From NCBI GenBank assembly GCA_028023455.1, contig JAQFVV010012507.1:930001-994000 (forward strand): DNA of 64,000 nt. Direction: 5' to 3'. The notes beneath the pieces were generated by a model. The model did not search any database. It had not been told where the DNA came from and worked only from the letters and a program-made list of their open reading frames with translations. The DNA comes from Epiperipatus broadwayi. Taxonomy: Eukaryota; Onychophora; Udeonychophora; Euonychophora; Peripatidae. This document shows positions 36,530 to 49,524 of the stretch, piece after piece. Made by a program: the position numbers and the translations under genes. The stretch's first letter is position 1; each line of letters starts with the position of its first letter.

Positions 36530-38672
36530 TGCACTACAAGGGCACCATCTAGGCATTTGAACCTAGAAAAATTTATAAAGCAGGCAGATACGTAAGTTAA
36601 AAAAAAATTATATTGGTCGATTCCGGTCATTAGCCCATTGTCACTAGCTCAGTGAAATAGCAGAGATTTAAATTTTATTTTTATAAATTCTTATCTATGA
36701 ATATATATTTAATATTAAGAAAGAATAAAATAAGCCACTGCCAGTAATTAACATACAAAACATTTATTTATGCACATATATATATAAAATTTAGCATTAT
36801 CATTTTAATATGTTTACTTTAGCATTTAACTACATTTTTATCTTTTATTTTAGATTTTAATTTACATTTTTAATTTTTATAAGTTTGCACAGATGGGTTT
36901 ATAAAAGTTTGTTTTAAAATGTTGAGTATAGATCAGTTACATAGATTACACGGTTAAAAAACATTTCAAAATAAACATAAATGATCAAAATACAAAATCA
37001 TTGATACCATCAATTGCATAGGGAATACAAGAAACCCAATGGCATTCATCATAAGATATCGCATTGACACCAATAACTTAAAAGACATCCGAATAAATAC
37101 ATTTTAGATACTCACCATAAGATATCATTATTCACCAAATGTCTATATATTTTGATCAAATATGAAAACCAAAAACATAATTAACTGATAATGAATCTAT
37201 GCAACGTCCATACCCAACTTATATTTAATGCATTTTTATTTAGAGTGTCAAGTATGAATAGACTACATAGATTTGCATTTGAAAGAAAATATTCTATTTT
37301 TATTTAACCTTAGGCCAAAAGTTCGTAGTCAAACCAACGTCAATTCATCTGATATATCGATGCACTCACTGTAATATGAAATACGGCAGCACAAAAGGTT
37401 AAGAGAAGAAATTGCCTCTCGTCAGATAGGAATACTACATCTATCTGACAAGAAGAGCAATAAAAAAAAACTCCATAGGAAAGGACTGCGGTCATTTTTC
37501 CAAATTACGAATCGCATTTCATAGGCCAAAAAGGAAGTGTGCAGTGTATAAAGTGATTCTGCCAGTAGCGAATCTCGTACTACATCTACTAATTATACCA
37601 ATATATCCAATCCATTGACCTAATTTAACTATGAAACAAATAACCTAAGATTACCCTCTCCTAATATAACTTTACAAATCTATATAGCCATTCACGCCTG
37701 ACTTAAGTTTAACATTTATATAATATTAAATTAGCGAAAAACAAAAATCTTAAATAAAATTTAAAAGAACAAAAAAAATAAATGGTAATAATTTTACAAA
37801 AGAAATACATCAAATTAAAATTACTTATTAGTAAATAAAGTTGGTCATATAGGATTCTATTGCAATTATTTTAAATATGGAAAGTTTTTAATTTAATGTT
37901 CATTAATTATAAAGTTCTTACGGTTTTAAACAGATCATCTTTATCTGTTGCTTGCCATTTGAACGTGAATTCCCATGCTGTCCTAAAAAGATTGGTATTC
38001 TGTTGGCCATTTTATTTATTCATCCGGAGGGTTTTTACTTTAGCTGGTCCTCAATGTAGAAAACGATGTTTTATTTTTTTTCTTTAACAACTGAATGAAT
38101 TGAAAGTGCATCTTTCAAATCCCTTCACCTCTGACCCTCCACTAACACATATCTGTCCACTCATAATAACTAACTAATAATTTCCAAACTTTTCCTTTTA
38201 TATTAATTTTAAAGATTCAATTTACATTATGTCATCGATGATGATGATCCTTTCATTGAGGTCTGATTTCCCTGATGAATTTCTTTCATTGGCCATTCTG
38301 TTCCTATTGTTTTTCCTCTCCTATCTGACCATTGCTTATACATTTGAAATGCCCAACGGCTAGCGTACTAATTAAAATAATCATTTCCATTTTACAAAAG
38401 ATTAATTAATTTATCTACATTCTTGAAGATATATTTTTATCTTCAATTAAATCTTTTTAAGTTTTTGCTTTTAAAATACTTTTTCTATTTTTAATAAAGT
38501 TTTATTTTAATAATTTTTTTTCATCTGTGTGATTTTATATATATACGAGTTTAAGATAGGTTTTTTAATTTTCAGTTTTTAATTCTTAAAAAAGAAGTTT
38601 TTATTTGCGAACTTGTATTTTTTTCATGTTTAATAATAAAAAAACAATGTAACGTCATATGTGCCCATTACA
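36530..38672 (-). mobile_element. (TA)n-bordered element, copy C
   Basis: Runs leftward from its TGTAATGGGCACATA terminus at 38672 to the tRNA-like tail at 36541-36670, and is the most complete partner of copy A. Its terminus can form a stem (TGTAATG with CGTTACA). The tail has an A-box-like CTGAGCTAGTGACAATGGG and a paired B-box arm CTAGGTTCAAATGCCTAG. Confidence 0.85.
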
Positions 38673-39281
38673 ATATATATATATATTCTTGATGTATATA
38701 TATGTTTGATTAAAAGGTTTTACAAGTAACTTTATTAAACAGCAATTTAATCTTGGAACAAAATTTATTTAAAACGAAATATTTAAATGCAAATACAAAT
38801 TTAATAAACGTAATTAATTTTAGCTCTAATGCAAAACCCTGCTGATATTGGGCTATAAACTTAATTCAGGCCTACAATACTGATTAAGTTTATAGGAGGC
38901 TGTGAAGCATGGATTGGACTTTCAGATCCATTTCTTCAGTAGAAAGGATTGTTATAAAAAATATTGGTAAGTATTTATCTCTTTGATATAATTGTTTTTA
39001 ATTATTTTTAATGTACCAAGAGATTGTATTAAAATTTAATTTGTAAAGTGTTGAAAAAATTTTTGAAATCCATTTTTGTAAAAATTAAAAATTTATCTGT
39101 GAGCTTGGAAAAAAATATATTAATTGAAATCAAAGATAAAATATTACATTTTGCTCTTTTAGATAGGTAGTCTATAAAACAAAAGGCTTTTGCTTTATGT
39201 ATGATAACAATCAGTGAGCCATTAGCCATTGAAGTCAGTGTCAGCCATATGTGTGAGTTATAAGCCAATCATAGATTATCT
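38673..39281. other. No supported gene; short TA tract and possible 5' part of the hAT remnant
   Basis: AT-rich. The minus-strand frame 39268-39029 is a shadow. Confidence 0.4.
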
Positions 39282-40206
39282 GCTGATGAAAATAAAAATG
39301 GAGCTACAAGACTACAAGATAATAGTCTTCTAGAAAAAAATGGAAGAACTAGAGTTTGTTTTTATGCTCCATTTATGGAATCATTTTCTGAAAGAATTAT
39401 ACAAAACCAGTCTGGCTCTCCAGGAACCAAATATTGCACTTACCACATGCGCAAATCTATACATATCACTTTCTCATTATGTTAAAAATATGTGAGAAAA
39501 CTTTGATGATATTGAAGAATCTAAATCTAGTTTACCTGATGTAGAATATAATTCTACAGAAAAAAGAAAGAGGTGAACAAAAACAGGACAATGATGAAGT
39601 TGCGCATGATGCTCATGAGAAGCTTTCACAAAAAGACAAATTTTGAGTGAAATCCATTTATATAATAAAAGGCCTGAGGCAAATTTAACAAGAAGAGCAA
39701 TACTTTATAATTTTGTTGCAAATAATTTTTTATGTTTAGTTGATTTAGAAGCTTCAGAGGGACAGCTGTGTAAAGCAGTAGATATATTAATGAAAGAGTA
39801 TCCACACAATGTTAATACTAACCTCATGAGTAAACTGAGGCACTTCCATAAATTATGTCAAGCAGAAGTATCCTGAAAAAGAACAAATTCAACACAAAGA
39901 TCTATATCATATCATCTTTCAAAATAAGATTCATTTAGTTTTCCCTAATGTTGAAGCAATATTATGACTATTCTTGTGTCTAATGGTAACATTTTGTTTA
40001 GGAAAAAGAAAAGTTTTACAGCTTAAAACAAAAAAAAAATAAACTGAGAGCAACCATGTCTCAAAAAAAATTGTCTGCATGCACTTAGCATCATGAGTAT
40101 AAAAAGTGACATGTTATACAGCATATCTTTTGATAACATGATCAATGATTTTGCATTGGGGAAATCAAGAAAAAAATGTTTTAAGTTTGAACATAAAGTT
40201 TTTTAG
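39282..40206 (+). pseudogene. hAT-superfamily transposase (ZMYM1-like), C-terminal half, broken
   Basis: Reads ADENKNGATRLQDNSLLEK, then after a shift in an A-run near 39340 MEELEFVFMLHLWNHFLKEL, ALQEPNI, the usual hAT block before the C-terminal insertion. The 39643-39876 frame (KRPEANLTRRAIL; FVANNFLCLVDLEASEG; PHNVNTNLMSKLRHFH) matches the next block. The dimerisation domain lies near 39935-40190: FPNVEAIL, LCLMVTFCLGKRKVLQLKT (family: NCSGERSFSKLK), and INDFALGKSRKK. Stops and frame changes separate all parts. The zinc finger and first catalytic regions are absent. hAT enzymes cut and paste their element; this copy is dead. Family call is strong from the order of blocks. Confidence 0.82.
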
Positions 40207-43200
40207 AGGATTATTTAATATAATTTTTATGATTTTGCAAACACATTCTTTTTTTTTTTTTAATAAGAATTAAAATATATTTCCCTTATCCATATATTTG
40301 AAAGGTGTATATATTTTAAAATTTTTCTGACATTAGCTGGTGTAATTTAAATTAGTAGGGGCCTCAGGGTTTTATATAACTTAAGCCCTCATTAAGTCTA
40401 TATCTGATACTGATAAGAGTTGACACTGATAAGAGTCCATGCCTTAAAAACAAGAACTCAAGATTCTTTTTATTCTCTTCATGAAAAGTAGTTTATTTTA
40501 AAGTCATAATGACAACAAACATTGCTTTCATTATGGCAAAAATGTATATTCTTATTAACAGTTAGATAAAGGAATCTTATTACATGAGTGGCTAAAAGAA
40601 ATTTGCTGTCTGATAAATAAAATTTAAATCAATGGCTTAATGCTAATCAAAATATTATCTTAATTTCCTAAAAGGTGTTAAAATATTTTTAATATTAAAT
40701 AATATATGTATATATAACCATGCATCTAAGATAGTATAAGTTGTCAGAAATAAAATTCTCACAGTATTAAGGAAACTAAGGAATAATCCTAATACATAAA
40801 GTTCGGATAATTATTCATGAAGGAACAGCAAGAATTACATGCTTTATGTATGCTAACCAAACCTATCATAAATCCATATTGTGCTTGCATATGTAGTCTT
40901 GTATCCAATGATAATAGCATATTGTAACAGATAAAATAACATTTTATTTCTTTAAAAGAATTATAACAGCAAAATAAAATGGATCTCTTGAAAATTACAA
41001 TTTAGCTGAATACAATATATAGATTGTGATCATTATCTGGATGGATTATTATTGCCAAAAATTCTGGATATGAAACCACATTAAATTCTAATGGAAATAA
41101 GTTTCTTCTAATACCTTTAGCTCATTATTGTTTTATGTATATTAAATAATTCTCTTAGATTACGAGAGTTAAAATATAACTAGATTATAGTTATCAAATA
41201 ATTTCACTCACTGAAAAAAGCTGAATACTAAGTTGGCATCCTATAATATTTATTTGAAAAATTGTTCAATATTTATGTGTATTTCTTGGAGATAAATAAA
41301 TGAATATAAACACAACTAGGGGAAATAATAATTATTCCAAATTATGAGTAACTATCAATGGGACATTATATTTATAAATATCTTATTTAGATTTTCTTGT
41401 TTTATAATTATAAGTCATAACAAGTTAAATAGTTATTATTATTTTATATTCCTTTAATGAAAGTTAAACAGTAGCTATAAATATTTTCTCCTGATTATGA
41501 AAGATAAGTCCGTTGTCCTAACTTCATCATAGGTCTACACACTTATACAATTATTTCATTTTGAAACTTCATTTATTTATATTATTAATCTGATACTTAT
41601 CTATTTTTTTATTTATTGTAAATATATTACTGTTGCTATTATATTAAATTACCAGTACAAAATATTATTTACTCAATCCATGGAGCATAATAATTACAAG
41701 TAGTATTTAGATATAGATTAATAAATTTCAACTAATACATAGCTTAAACTTTCATATCTTATATATATATATATTAACGTTTTATTCAAATCAGTGATTG
41801 TAGCGCCTCTACAACCGTCTTTCTACCTTTTATAACTCTGCGGATGGATGACTTGTGTGACCAAGTCGAAATATCAGTATATTAATATTAAAAGTTTTTT
41901 AACACGGATGAACCCGCAAAATATGTATTTTATATATTTAACTCGTGCAAATCTTCGTTTTAACATATATATATATATAAATTAGTTGCTATTTAAACTG
42001 CTATACCAAGGGTGCATTATTGTAATAAAAACTAGCATGGCTTCCTAACTGATTTATTATAAAAATGTATTGATATAATTTAGGGATTTACTACCATAAG
42101 CTCATAAAATCGGTGTTATTTTATGTCTACCAATTTTCTTTATTATTAAATTTAATTTTAGCTGAATATAGTTTCTAGCTCTCGGGTCACCTTTACCATT
42201 CATCCCGTTTATACCGATACAGTTTTGCGGCCCAAATTCATGATGAGTTTGAAGGGTCAGCTATCCCCATTTTATATAGAGAATCATTAACGAGGATTTT
42301 AATTTCTTTCTCAATCAAAACTAACAGCGTAAAATCATAATTTGAATTTACAGTATGAAGATCTTTCATGATTTCTTTCTGAGTTATATTCAGAATTCTC
42401 TGATAAATAGACCGAAAGATAGATTGATTGATTTATTGGTTGAATAAGGTTAATGAAAAAATATAAAGAATCTTATATTTTTTTTATATACTGTCTTATT
42501 TTTATAAAAACTATTAAGATATTTTTAGATTCTTTCTTAATATGCTTTTATATGCTAAAATGTTATTAAGTGTTAATTTTGTCACTTCGCATAGATATAA
42601 ATTTATCAATTTTTAATGATTAAGTAGTCTGATTATTTACATTAAATTTTATTGCTTTTGACATTTAAACAAATTTATGTTTATCAAAAAGGATAACTTT
42701 TTATAAGATTGGAAACTTAATGAGTGTAATCTGTCGAATTATATTAAAATTTAACCTTGCAAAAAAATTTAAATAAATAAAATATCTTTAATTCATTAAA
42801 TTTTTCACACATTCAAAAAGCAAATATATATATTACCTGGCTTTTATTTTTAAAGACAAAGCAGAAATTTAAAAATATAAATAAATAAAATGTGTCGCAT
42901 TATCAAATTATAGTGTTAACTTATGGTCTTATTTACTTACCACTTAATCATTAAATCAATTGAAATTTTACTAGAAAAAATACTTTACAGACAAATAATT
43001 TTGCGCTATTGATATTTTTTATTCTTTTATATAAAAATAGAAGTAAACGATTAGATCAGTGTCCACTAATGCGGGTGAGTGTATCCTATTAAGATTATGA
43101 TGTTTGATTTATAGTCAGTCTGATAACCTCTAAATGGTAATATCAAATAGCAAATAAATACCCATATTGCTGAAAGGAGATAGTTAGATTATGTGCTATA

Positions 43201-44478
43201 TGTCTAGAAATAAAATCCTATATCTATGAATACTTCAGTTATATATGCTATCCCTTATACTATGAGAATCTTTGTCTTATAAATTTATATGACCTCACCA
43301 CAGCAGGCATAGTAAATGTAATTTAAAGTGATTGCTTAACATCTTCATGCTCTCTTTCCCAAATGCTTAAGATTTGTCCATACATAAACATTTGGGTAGA
43401 AAGGATAGATGGATTCATTCTATTTTTTCACAAATACTTTATCTTGGGTTTGGAAGTGAGAGTATTCATTTATAGTTAAAAATTCATAAAGCACATGTGC
43501 ATTAGTTTAATGGCTGATTATTATTATTAAAGTTATTATAATTATATCGATTTTAAAATAAAGTATGAGATGAAAAATTTGTTAAGTTGATTTCATAATA
43601 AAGATATTTAGATAAATAGATTTATCTTAATGATAGATGAATTTCAGCATTAGGGAAACTGATAGCTTATCTATTATTTACCTTATTTATAGAAGAGAGC
43701 AGATTGCCTATTTTACAATGTATTTCAGAGTCTTCATTTCCAGATAGGTCATTCAATAGACAGGTGTGTTTTGATATTATAAGTTTATTTTATATATTGA
43801 GTTAAGGTCCCCAAAAAGGAAAATTTATTTAATAATTCTTAAATTAATATAGTTCATCTGACTTTGAAAGTTTTGCATCTTATGTGCAATCAGTTATATC
43901 CTGGCTTGATGATAGTAGATAAATGTGACTTTTCTTCTATATAAACCTACATCTTAGGAATATTACTAAATAAACATTTATTGCTAAGAATGATTTTTGC
44001 AAAAAGTCTTTGAATACAAATAATTATATATACCATAACACCAAATGAGATTATTAAAAGCTTTTATCCCATAATAAATATTTTTCATGGAACAATTTAA
44101 TCAAAGCTTCTAAAATGTTCTATATGCTTTGCATGATATTTAATTGATGAAAACGATTTTACAAAAAACATTGCTTCATATTTATTCAAGAATTTTATTT
44201 ATCCCGTGCAATAAGTGCAAATAGTATTTTTCAAATGTTATTTCAATTCAGTTTGTAATCTTAACGTAAATAATACTCATTAGTATGTATTTTTTTTAAA
44301 ATATTACTTCAATATCATTTTTCATATTGTTTTCAGAGTATAAGAAAAAGCTTCATTATTTTTCATTGTCATATCATTGTCACCTTTTATATAGCTTTGT
44401 AGACAAAATAATTGTATTAAAAAGTCAATATATTATTACAATCTGAACAATTGTTTATATTTTTACTTTTTTTTTTTT
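40207..44478. other. Long AT-rich stretch without genes
   Basis: No ORF of substance. Two less AT-rich patches (41790-41960 and 42175-42290) may be old repeat fragments. In the first, GATGACTTGTGTGACCAAGTC can form a six-bp hairpin followed by GAAA. Nothing else is recognised. Confidence 0.5.
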
Positions 44479-44569
44479 TCATGTGTCATAGCATTGGCCA
44501 GGAAGCGAACCTGCTAACCCAGGACAACTGCTTTTAAGGCAGCTGTGCTGACCTCTCGACCACCAACGC
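44479..44569 (-). repeat. tRNA-Leu(UAA)-like retroposon with A-rich tail
   Basis: The minus strand gives a tRNA-like body at 44569-44491 (79 nt). The acceptor stem GCGTTGG pairs with CCAATGC. The anticodon arm GCTGC-CTTAAAA-GCAGT carries TAA (Leu). A variable arm and a T arm with TTCGCTT loop follow; the T stem has one mismatch and the D arm is poor. After it comes TATGACACATG and then a run of A (seen as T at 44468-44479). The shared tail with the copy at 30.1 kb and the poor D arm argue for a SINE or tRNA retropseudogene and against a working tRNA. Confidence 0.75.
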
Positions 44570-44832
44570 TTGACAAATTTATTACTTTTCTGTTGCTGCA
44601 CAGAGTGAAAATACATTTTGATTTTATAATAGTGAGATATTTTCCCTGTTATCTTGTAATAAAGAGTGATCATTTTCAATGATTATTATTGTAAGAGATG
44701 TGATTTTAAAATTATTGTATATTGACTTTTAAAAAAAAAAAAATCTTAAAATTTTAAAAAGGTTTTCTGTTTTTTTTTTTCAGTAAATCAAATAAATATT
44801 TGAATGGTTTTTAAACTATTGCTATTTGTAAA

Positions 44833-45360
44833 TAGAGAGATTTGAACATAGGATTTTTAGTCTATATTCACCCCCCCATTCCATCTCAAACAACTGATAC
44901 ACATGAACACACACATGTGAAAACATAAATGATCCCCCGTATACATATTTTGTGCAGAACCAGCATTTATCATTTGGGCCAGGTCATAATCTCCCACACA
45001 TATATACAATTAGGCTGGGCTTATATTAATATAGCAATTTCTTAAACTCTAATGGACAAGCTTTAGTCTTCTCACACTTTCAACTATTCAACTGTCTATT
45101 TCATTGAAAAACCAATGATAGATAGAGTCCTTGGTGGATTTGATATTGTAGTCATATCCATGTAGACATTATTTCAATCTAACTCCTCATATTACTGAAC
45201 CATTATGTATTCATTTATATTAATAGTAGAGGGATGGGTTGGACTTATACTAAGGTGCCATCTATTTTCAAGGCAATATGTAATTAGCACATTCATTCAG
45301 TATACTGAATGTTTACTATAGCCAACAGAGGGATTTGAACTTAGGATTTTACATCTATAT
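44833..45360. mobile_element. Foldback family F1, rearranged copy
   Basis: Starts TTTGAACATAGGATTTTTAG and carries CAACTGATACACATGAACAC as at 9214. From about 44965 it continues into the 9420-9560 sequence in reverse orientation (CCACACATATATACAATTAG; TTCTTAAACTCTAATGGAC). The end (about 45330) repeats the start in direct orientation (ATTTGAACTTAGGATTTTA). Confidence 0.72.
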
Positions 45361-45574
45361 ATTGCTACTTGTGCTTAATTTTAATAAAAGAAAACTTTGG
45401 CTACTTTTTAAAAAATTGTTTGTTTTTTAAGATTTATTTTATTCCTTCACTTTGGATCATTGTTCGAATGGTATTCAAATCAGAAGCTTAATTTGGCATG
45501 ATTATTAGCTATAAAATTTTTGATTCATGTAAAAAATAATAACATACTATTACTCCTTGCTCTTGTCCTGCTCA

Positions 45575-45650
45575 ATTTAGTATAGTGATAGAGTGCCGAT
45601 ATGTGGAGTGTGAGGTCTTTGAATTAATTTCAGTACAGGCACTTTCTGTG
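45575..45650 (+). repeat. Possible tRNA-derived SINE head
   Basis: TTTAGTATAGTGATAGAGTG resembles an A box and GAGGTCTTTGAATTAATTTC a worn B box about 40 bases later. No tail is visible. Confidence 0.3.
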
Positions 45651-48398
45651 CTCAAACTTCTTATGAATTCTCAAACAATAATGCTATTCATTTTTTTTAA
45701 ATTTATCACTTGTTCTAAAGAAAATATCTTAATACCTTCTAGCCTAGTTTTTTTTTAATAAATAGAAAAAAGAATTTATTCCCCAACGTGTAATATGAAG
45801 GGGAAAATTATAAAAGTTTAAGCTGTTTAGGATATTTATTTTTGATTTCCATATATTTTTAATTATAAAATATTATACATTGTACAAAAAATGTATTTAT
45901 AAAAGCTATGTGATATTTGAAGTGTTTCATTGTTTTATGTAAGCACTTTCTATTTTAAAAATCTCTAATTTGATAGTTCTAATATTTGCTTTCTATTGCT
46001 GTTTTAATTGGTAACTATAAATTTATTATTAAATTAATTTTATATCTTATGTAAATATATTTTTTTTTAAATGGGGTGCCAACAAATTCTGCCATCCATG
46101 AATACTGGAAACAGAACTATTTGCATAGCTGTACAGACCTTATGGATGAGTGTTAAGAAACTGTTAATGGAAGATATATTTTAAATATATAATTTTTAAT
46201 ATATTTGTGTTATAATTTTTTAAAAAAAAAAAGAGTTTAATATCATTTTATCAAAACAATTTCTTTTATTTTATTAAATGTTTCACACATGAAATTCTAA
46301 GGATTCTAATCCGCTTTATTTAATACTTTTTAATTAAAAAGATTTCAATTTTAAAATATGTAAGAATATATTTTTTTATATTTATAATCTACTTTTTAAA
46401 TTATAATTACAGTTTATTGAAATAAAAATTTGCGTTGTTTTGTTAATGTTTATAGTTATATTTGTCATTTCAGTACTAAATTTCAACGTATTAATTTTTC
46501 TCAATACCATAAATAGAAATATGCAATCAGATTACTTAAATATAAAGCAAATAATATCATGATAGTCCAGTATTCATTTTTCTGGTCCATGATCTGGATG
46601 TGGATCTAATCTCATCAAGTAAAAGTCATTGTTTTTGGATAGTCAAAATATAAACAACTCGGCTAACCTTCCAATATTGGGCAGTAAACGGATATCTATA
46701 TATCCATTTAAACAAATATATCAAAATTTTCAAAAATAAAATGTATAAAGTGATAAAGTAAAAATAACATTAGAATATAAATTAGATTAAAAATGGATTA
46801 AATAATATATTTAGTTTGTCAACATAATGAACAAATATATAATCTTATAATAAGTAAGAGAAAAACATATCACTTTATAGCAAAAAGATTTCACTTCTAA
46901 TCAGAAGTATACAGAAATCACATAAATCAGTATTTCAATGAGAAATATATTAACATGAATTGGAATTAATAAAAAAATATTTATAAACATTTATAAAACA
47001 ACAACTTTATTTTTCAAATCTGATAATAAAGAAATTAAAAATCTGATTTTTGCAAATATTGTTGATCAACAGCTTCGAGAAAAATTGGTTTCAAGGTATT
47101 AATTTAAAAGTAGGCAACTTCAAATGTTTGCCTTGAGAACTGTGGATAAGTAATATAATTACAGCAGAGATTACTAATTAAAACTTATAATAGTATAAAA
47201 TATGATTTGTATAAAGTGACTCTGATACGATTCGCAAAATAATTTATCAAATGATTTATAATTTATTTTGTTAGCTGTCAAAGTAGGCGTGTGAAATTAT
47301 TTTTTGTATGGTACTCAATCATAGACAGCTAATTTTTATATAAGTCAAACTCTTTCCACACAAACTGTATCAGAAATAGCAGGAAATTATAAGAGAATGT
47401 ATTAATGAGAAGAAGTGTAGAAAAATGATTTGCTATTGTTTTGAAGATGTTTTACTAGTATAAATAAATATGTAATTCCATCTTGAAACCCCATCTTTGA
47501 TCAATACAATGTCAAGTCATTTATTCTCCATGTGATAAATGATTTTAGACTTCTCACTAATACTTTTATTTCTATTATAAATTGGAATCAATAATAGGAA
47601 ACAGTTAATAAAAATTGCAGAAGGCTTTAGATCAGTTTTCAGGATAGTCCATTAAAAAATTGTTGCCAAGTACAAATAATAAGTTACCTTTAGTAGACTT
47701 TATCTTTTGTCATTTACATTATAATAATTAAATATTTTTAATTACCTAAGATATTTTTGGTGATGGCAAAAAATGAGCAAACTAATGTTATTGCAGAATG
47801 AATATTATATAGAGGTCTTAGTATAAAATTTATATTACTTTATTGAAATATGACCAAAATCTTTTGTTTATTAATGATTAAGCTGAAGAATTCAATTATT
47901 ATAAAAGATCAATTTTTAAATTTTGTAAATTTAGTATTAACAAAAACTTTATTGGTAAAAACTTAGTATATTACAATAAATAAGAATGAAAAACAATATA
48001 TATAAATTGATATATTTAATTTTTTGTTAGAATTTTAAAAAACAGCCCATTAAATATATAATATTGTAGTGGATATATAATAGACTAAAAGAGACAATAA
48101 AATATGTTCATATCATTATACCTTAGAGTATATAAATGCTTATATAGCTGCAAATATATATGGAGTAATACATTTGTCCATCATCTTAATTATGTTTAGT
48201 TATTAAATTAATTTGGGCATCTTCTTGTGTTATTAAAGAAATAAGGAACTTGCACATAATGAACATAAAGAATAAATGTGATGATTCTTATTTCTGCAAA
48301 GCAAGCTTTTAGAAAAGAGTTAATAATAGAAGGAATTGTACTATTATTTTTAAGATACTTTTGTGATGTGAGACCACATATTTTATAGGCTAATAAAC
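45651..48398. other. AT-rich DNA, nothing recognised
   Basis: No coding frame, RNA gene or clear repeat. Confidence 0.5.
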
Positions 48399-48617
48399 TT
48401 ATCTAGAAGATATTTACCTATGCTTTGCACAAAAAAGTGAAGCTTGCAAAGTATTATTAAAAGTTATATGGCTAAGCACTTTTGGAGAACTTAAGTCTTC
48501 ATATTCATAGCCTACATTAATTGAAGTTTTGCAAGCTTCACTTTTTTTGCGTAAAGCGGAGGTAAATTACTTACTACTCAAAGGTGAAGTATAAAACTAG
48601 TATTTTATCTAGAAGAT
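48399..48617. mobile_element. Small TIR element, 39-bp arms, family F7
   Basis: Arms 48412-48450 and 48528-48566 pair strongly around AAGTGAAGCTTGCAAA / TTTGCAAGCTTCACTT, ending TTTACCT / AGGTAAA. The 13-base TTATCTAGAAGAT occurs at 48399-48411, touching the left arm, and again at 48605-48617, about 39 bases past the right arm. Confidence 0.75.
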
Positions 48618-48954
48618 GTTTTTTTTATTTTTTTCTTCCTTGTGACATAGTTGACTTGTAGTATTGATAGATTTTTCTTATACCCAAAAAGTATAGTGTA
48701 GGTAAAGATGACATACTTAATTTGAGAATAAAATCAAAATATTTTGGCTCAGGAGTCTAATATTTAAATTTTCTTATCAGTTACCTATTATTAATGTCAA
48801 GCATTGGAGAGTCAAAACCTTCATTTATATTTGGATATAAAAAACCATGAATTTTCCAATATTGTCATTTCTCTTGTGGAAATATTATCTTGGTATTTAT
48901 CATTAGATTAATAGGTGCTAGAATTGTTTTAAAATGTTTTAGAGAAAAGCTTTA

Positions 48955-49524
48955 ATCTTTTTCACACACACCTTAAATGTTTGTATAATATCCAAATGAT
49001 GTAGTTTTGTATATAGAGGAAGATTTCAAATTTCAACACAATATAGTGACTTTTATAAAGATGAGTGGCCATCTTATCTTTAACCTAAATTATTATTTAT
49101 ATAGGCCAATCTAAAGCATCTTGATTTGAGAGTGTGAAGATATTACTCTTTTCCTTTTAAATCCATTATTTTCTTTCACAAATTAAATTATACAGAATCT
49201 TGCATTTTATAATGAGTTAATATTAAGATCTTTATAATGGAAATATAGAAACTAAGGTAACATTCTTGCAAGAATTTGCATAGGTTAATTTGTGAAAGAA
49301 AATAGTGGATTTAAAAATGAAGAAAGTAACAACTTCACACTGTCAAATCAAGATGCTTTAGATTGGCTTATATAAATAAGAATTTAGGTTAAATTTGAAG
49401 CAGCCACTCTTATCTTTATAAAGTACTTAATTTGTGTTGAGTGTTGAGAGATCCCTCCATAGTCAAATGTGTATTGTTTGTTTATTATACAAATGTTTAA
49501 AGCACATGTGAAAAAAGTTAAAGT
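48955..49524. mobile_element. Foldback element, family F8, ~235-bp arms
   Basis: Arms about 48955-49189 and 49286-49524. Outer ends read TTTTTCACA / TGTGAAAAA; AAAGCATCTTGATTTGA pairs with TCAAATCAAGATGCTTT; inner ends are TTTCTTTCACAAATTAA / TTAATTTGTGAAAGAAA. Related sequence recurs at 59-60 kb. Confidence 0.82.

Larger units (their letters stand above)
33945..38672. repeat. Large inverted repeat, ~2 kb arms
   Basis: Left arm 33945-36512 (with a 539-bp insertion) and right arm 36656-38672 are reverse complements over about 2 kb; the spacer is about 143 bp. Short stretches match nearly perfectly. For example, open frames at 34721-34530 (minus) and 37896-38087 (plus) encode the same 63-residue string with a few changes. 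Both outer termini are TGTAATGGGCACATA next to TA tracts, so this is two element copies joined tail to tail. Confidence 0.95.

Noticed and set aside
44491-44569. A functional tRNA-Leu(UAA) gene
   Set aside because: The acceptor and anticodon arms are good, but the D arm does not pair properly and the T stem has a mismatch. The same sequence with the same non-tRNA tail and A-rich end occurs at 30.1 kb.
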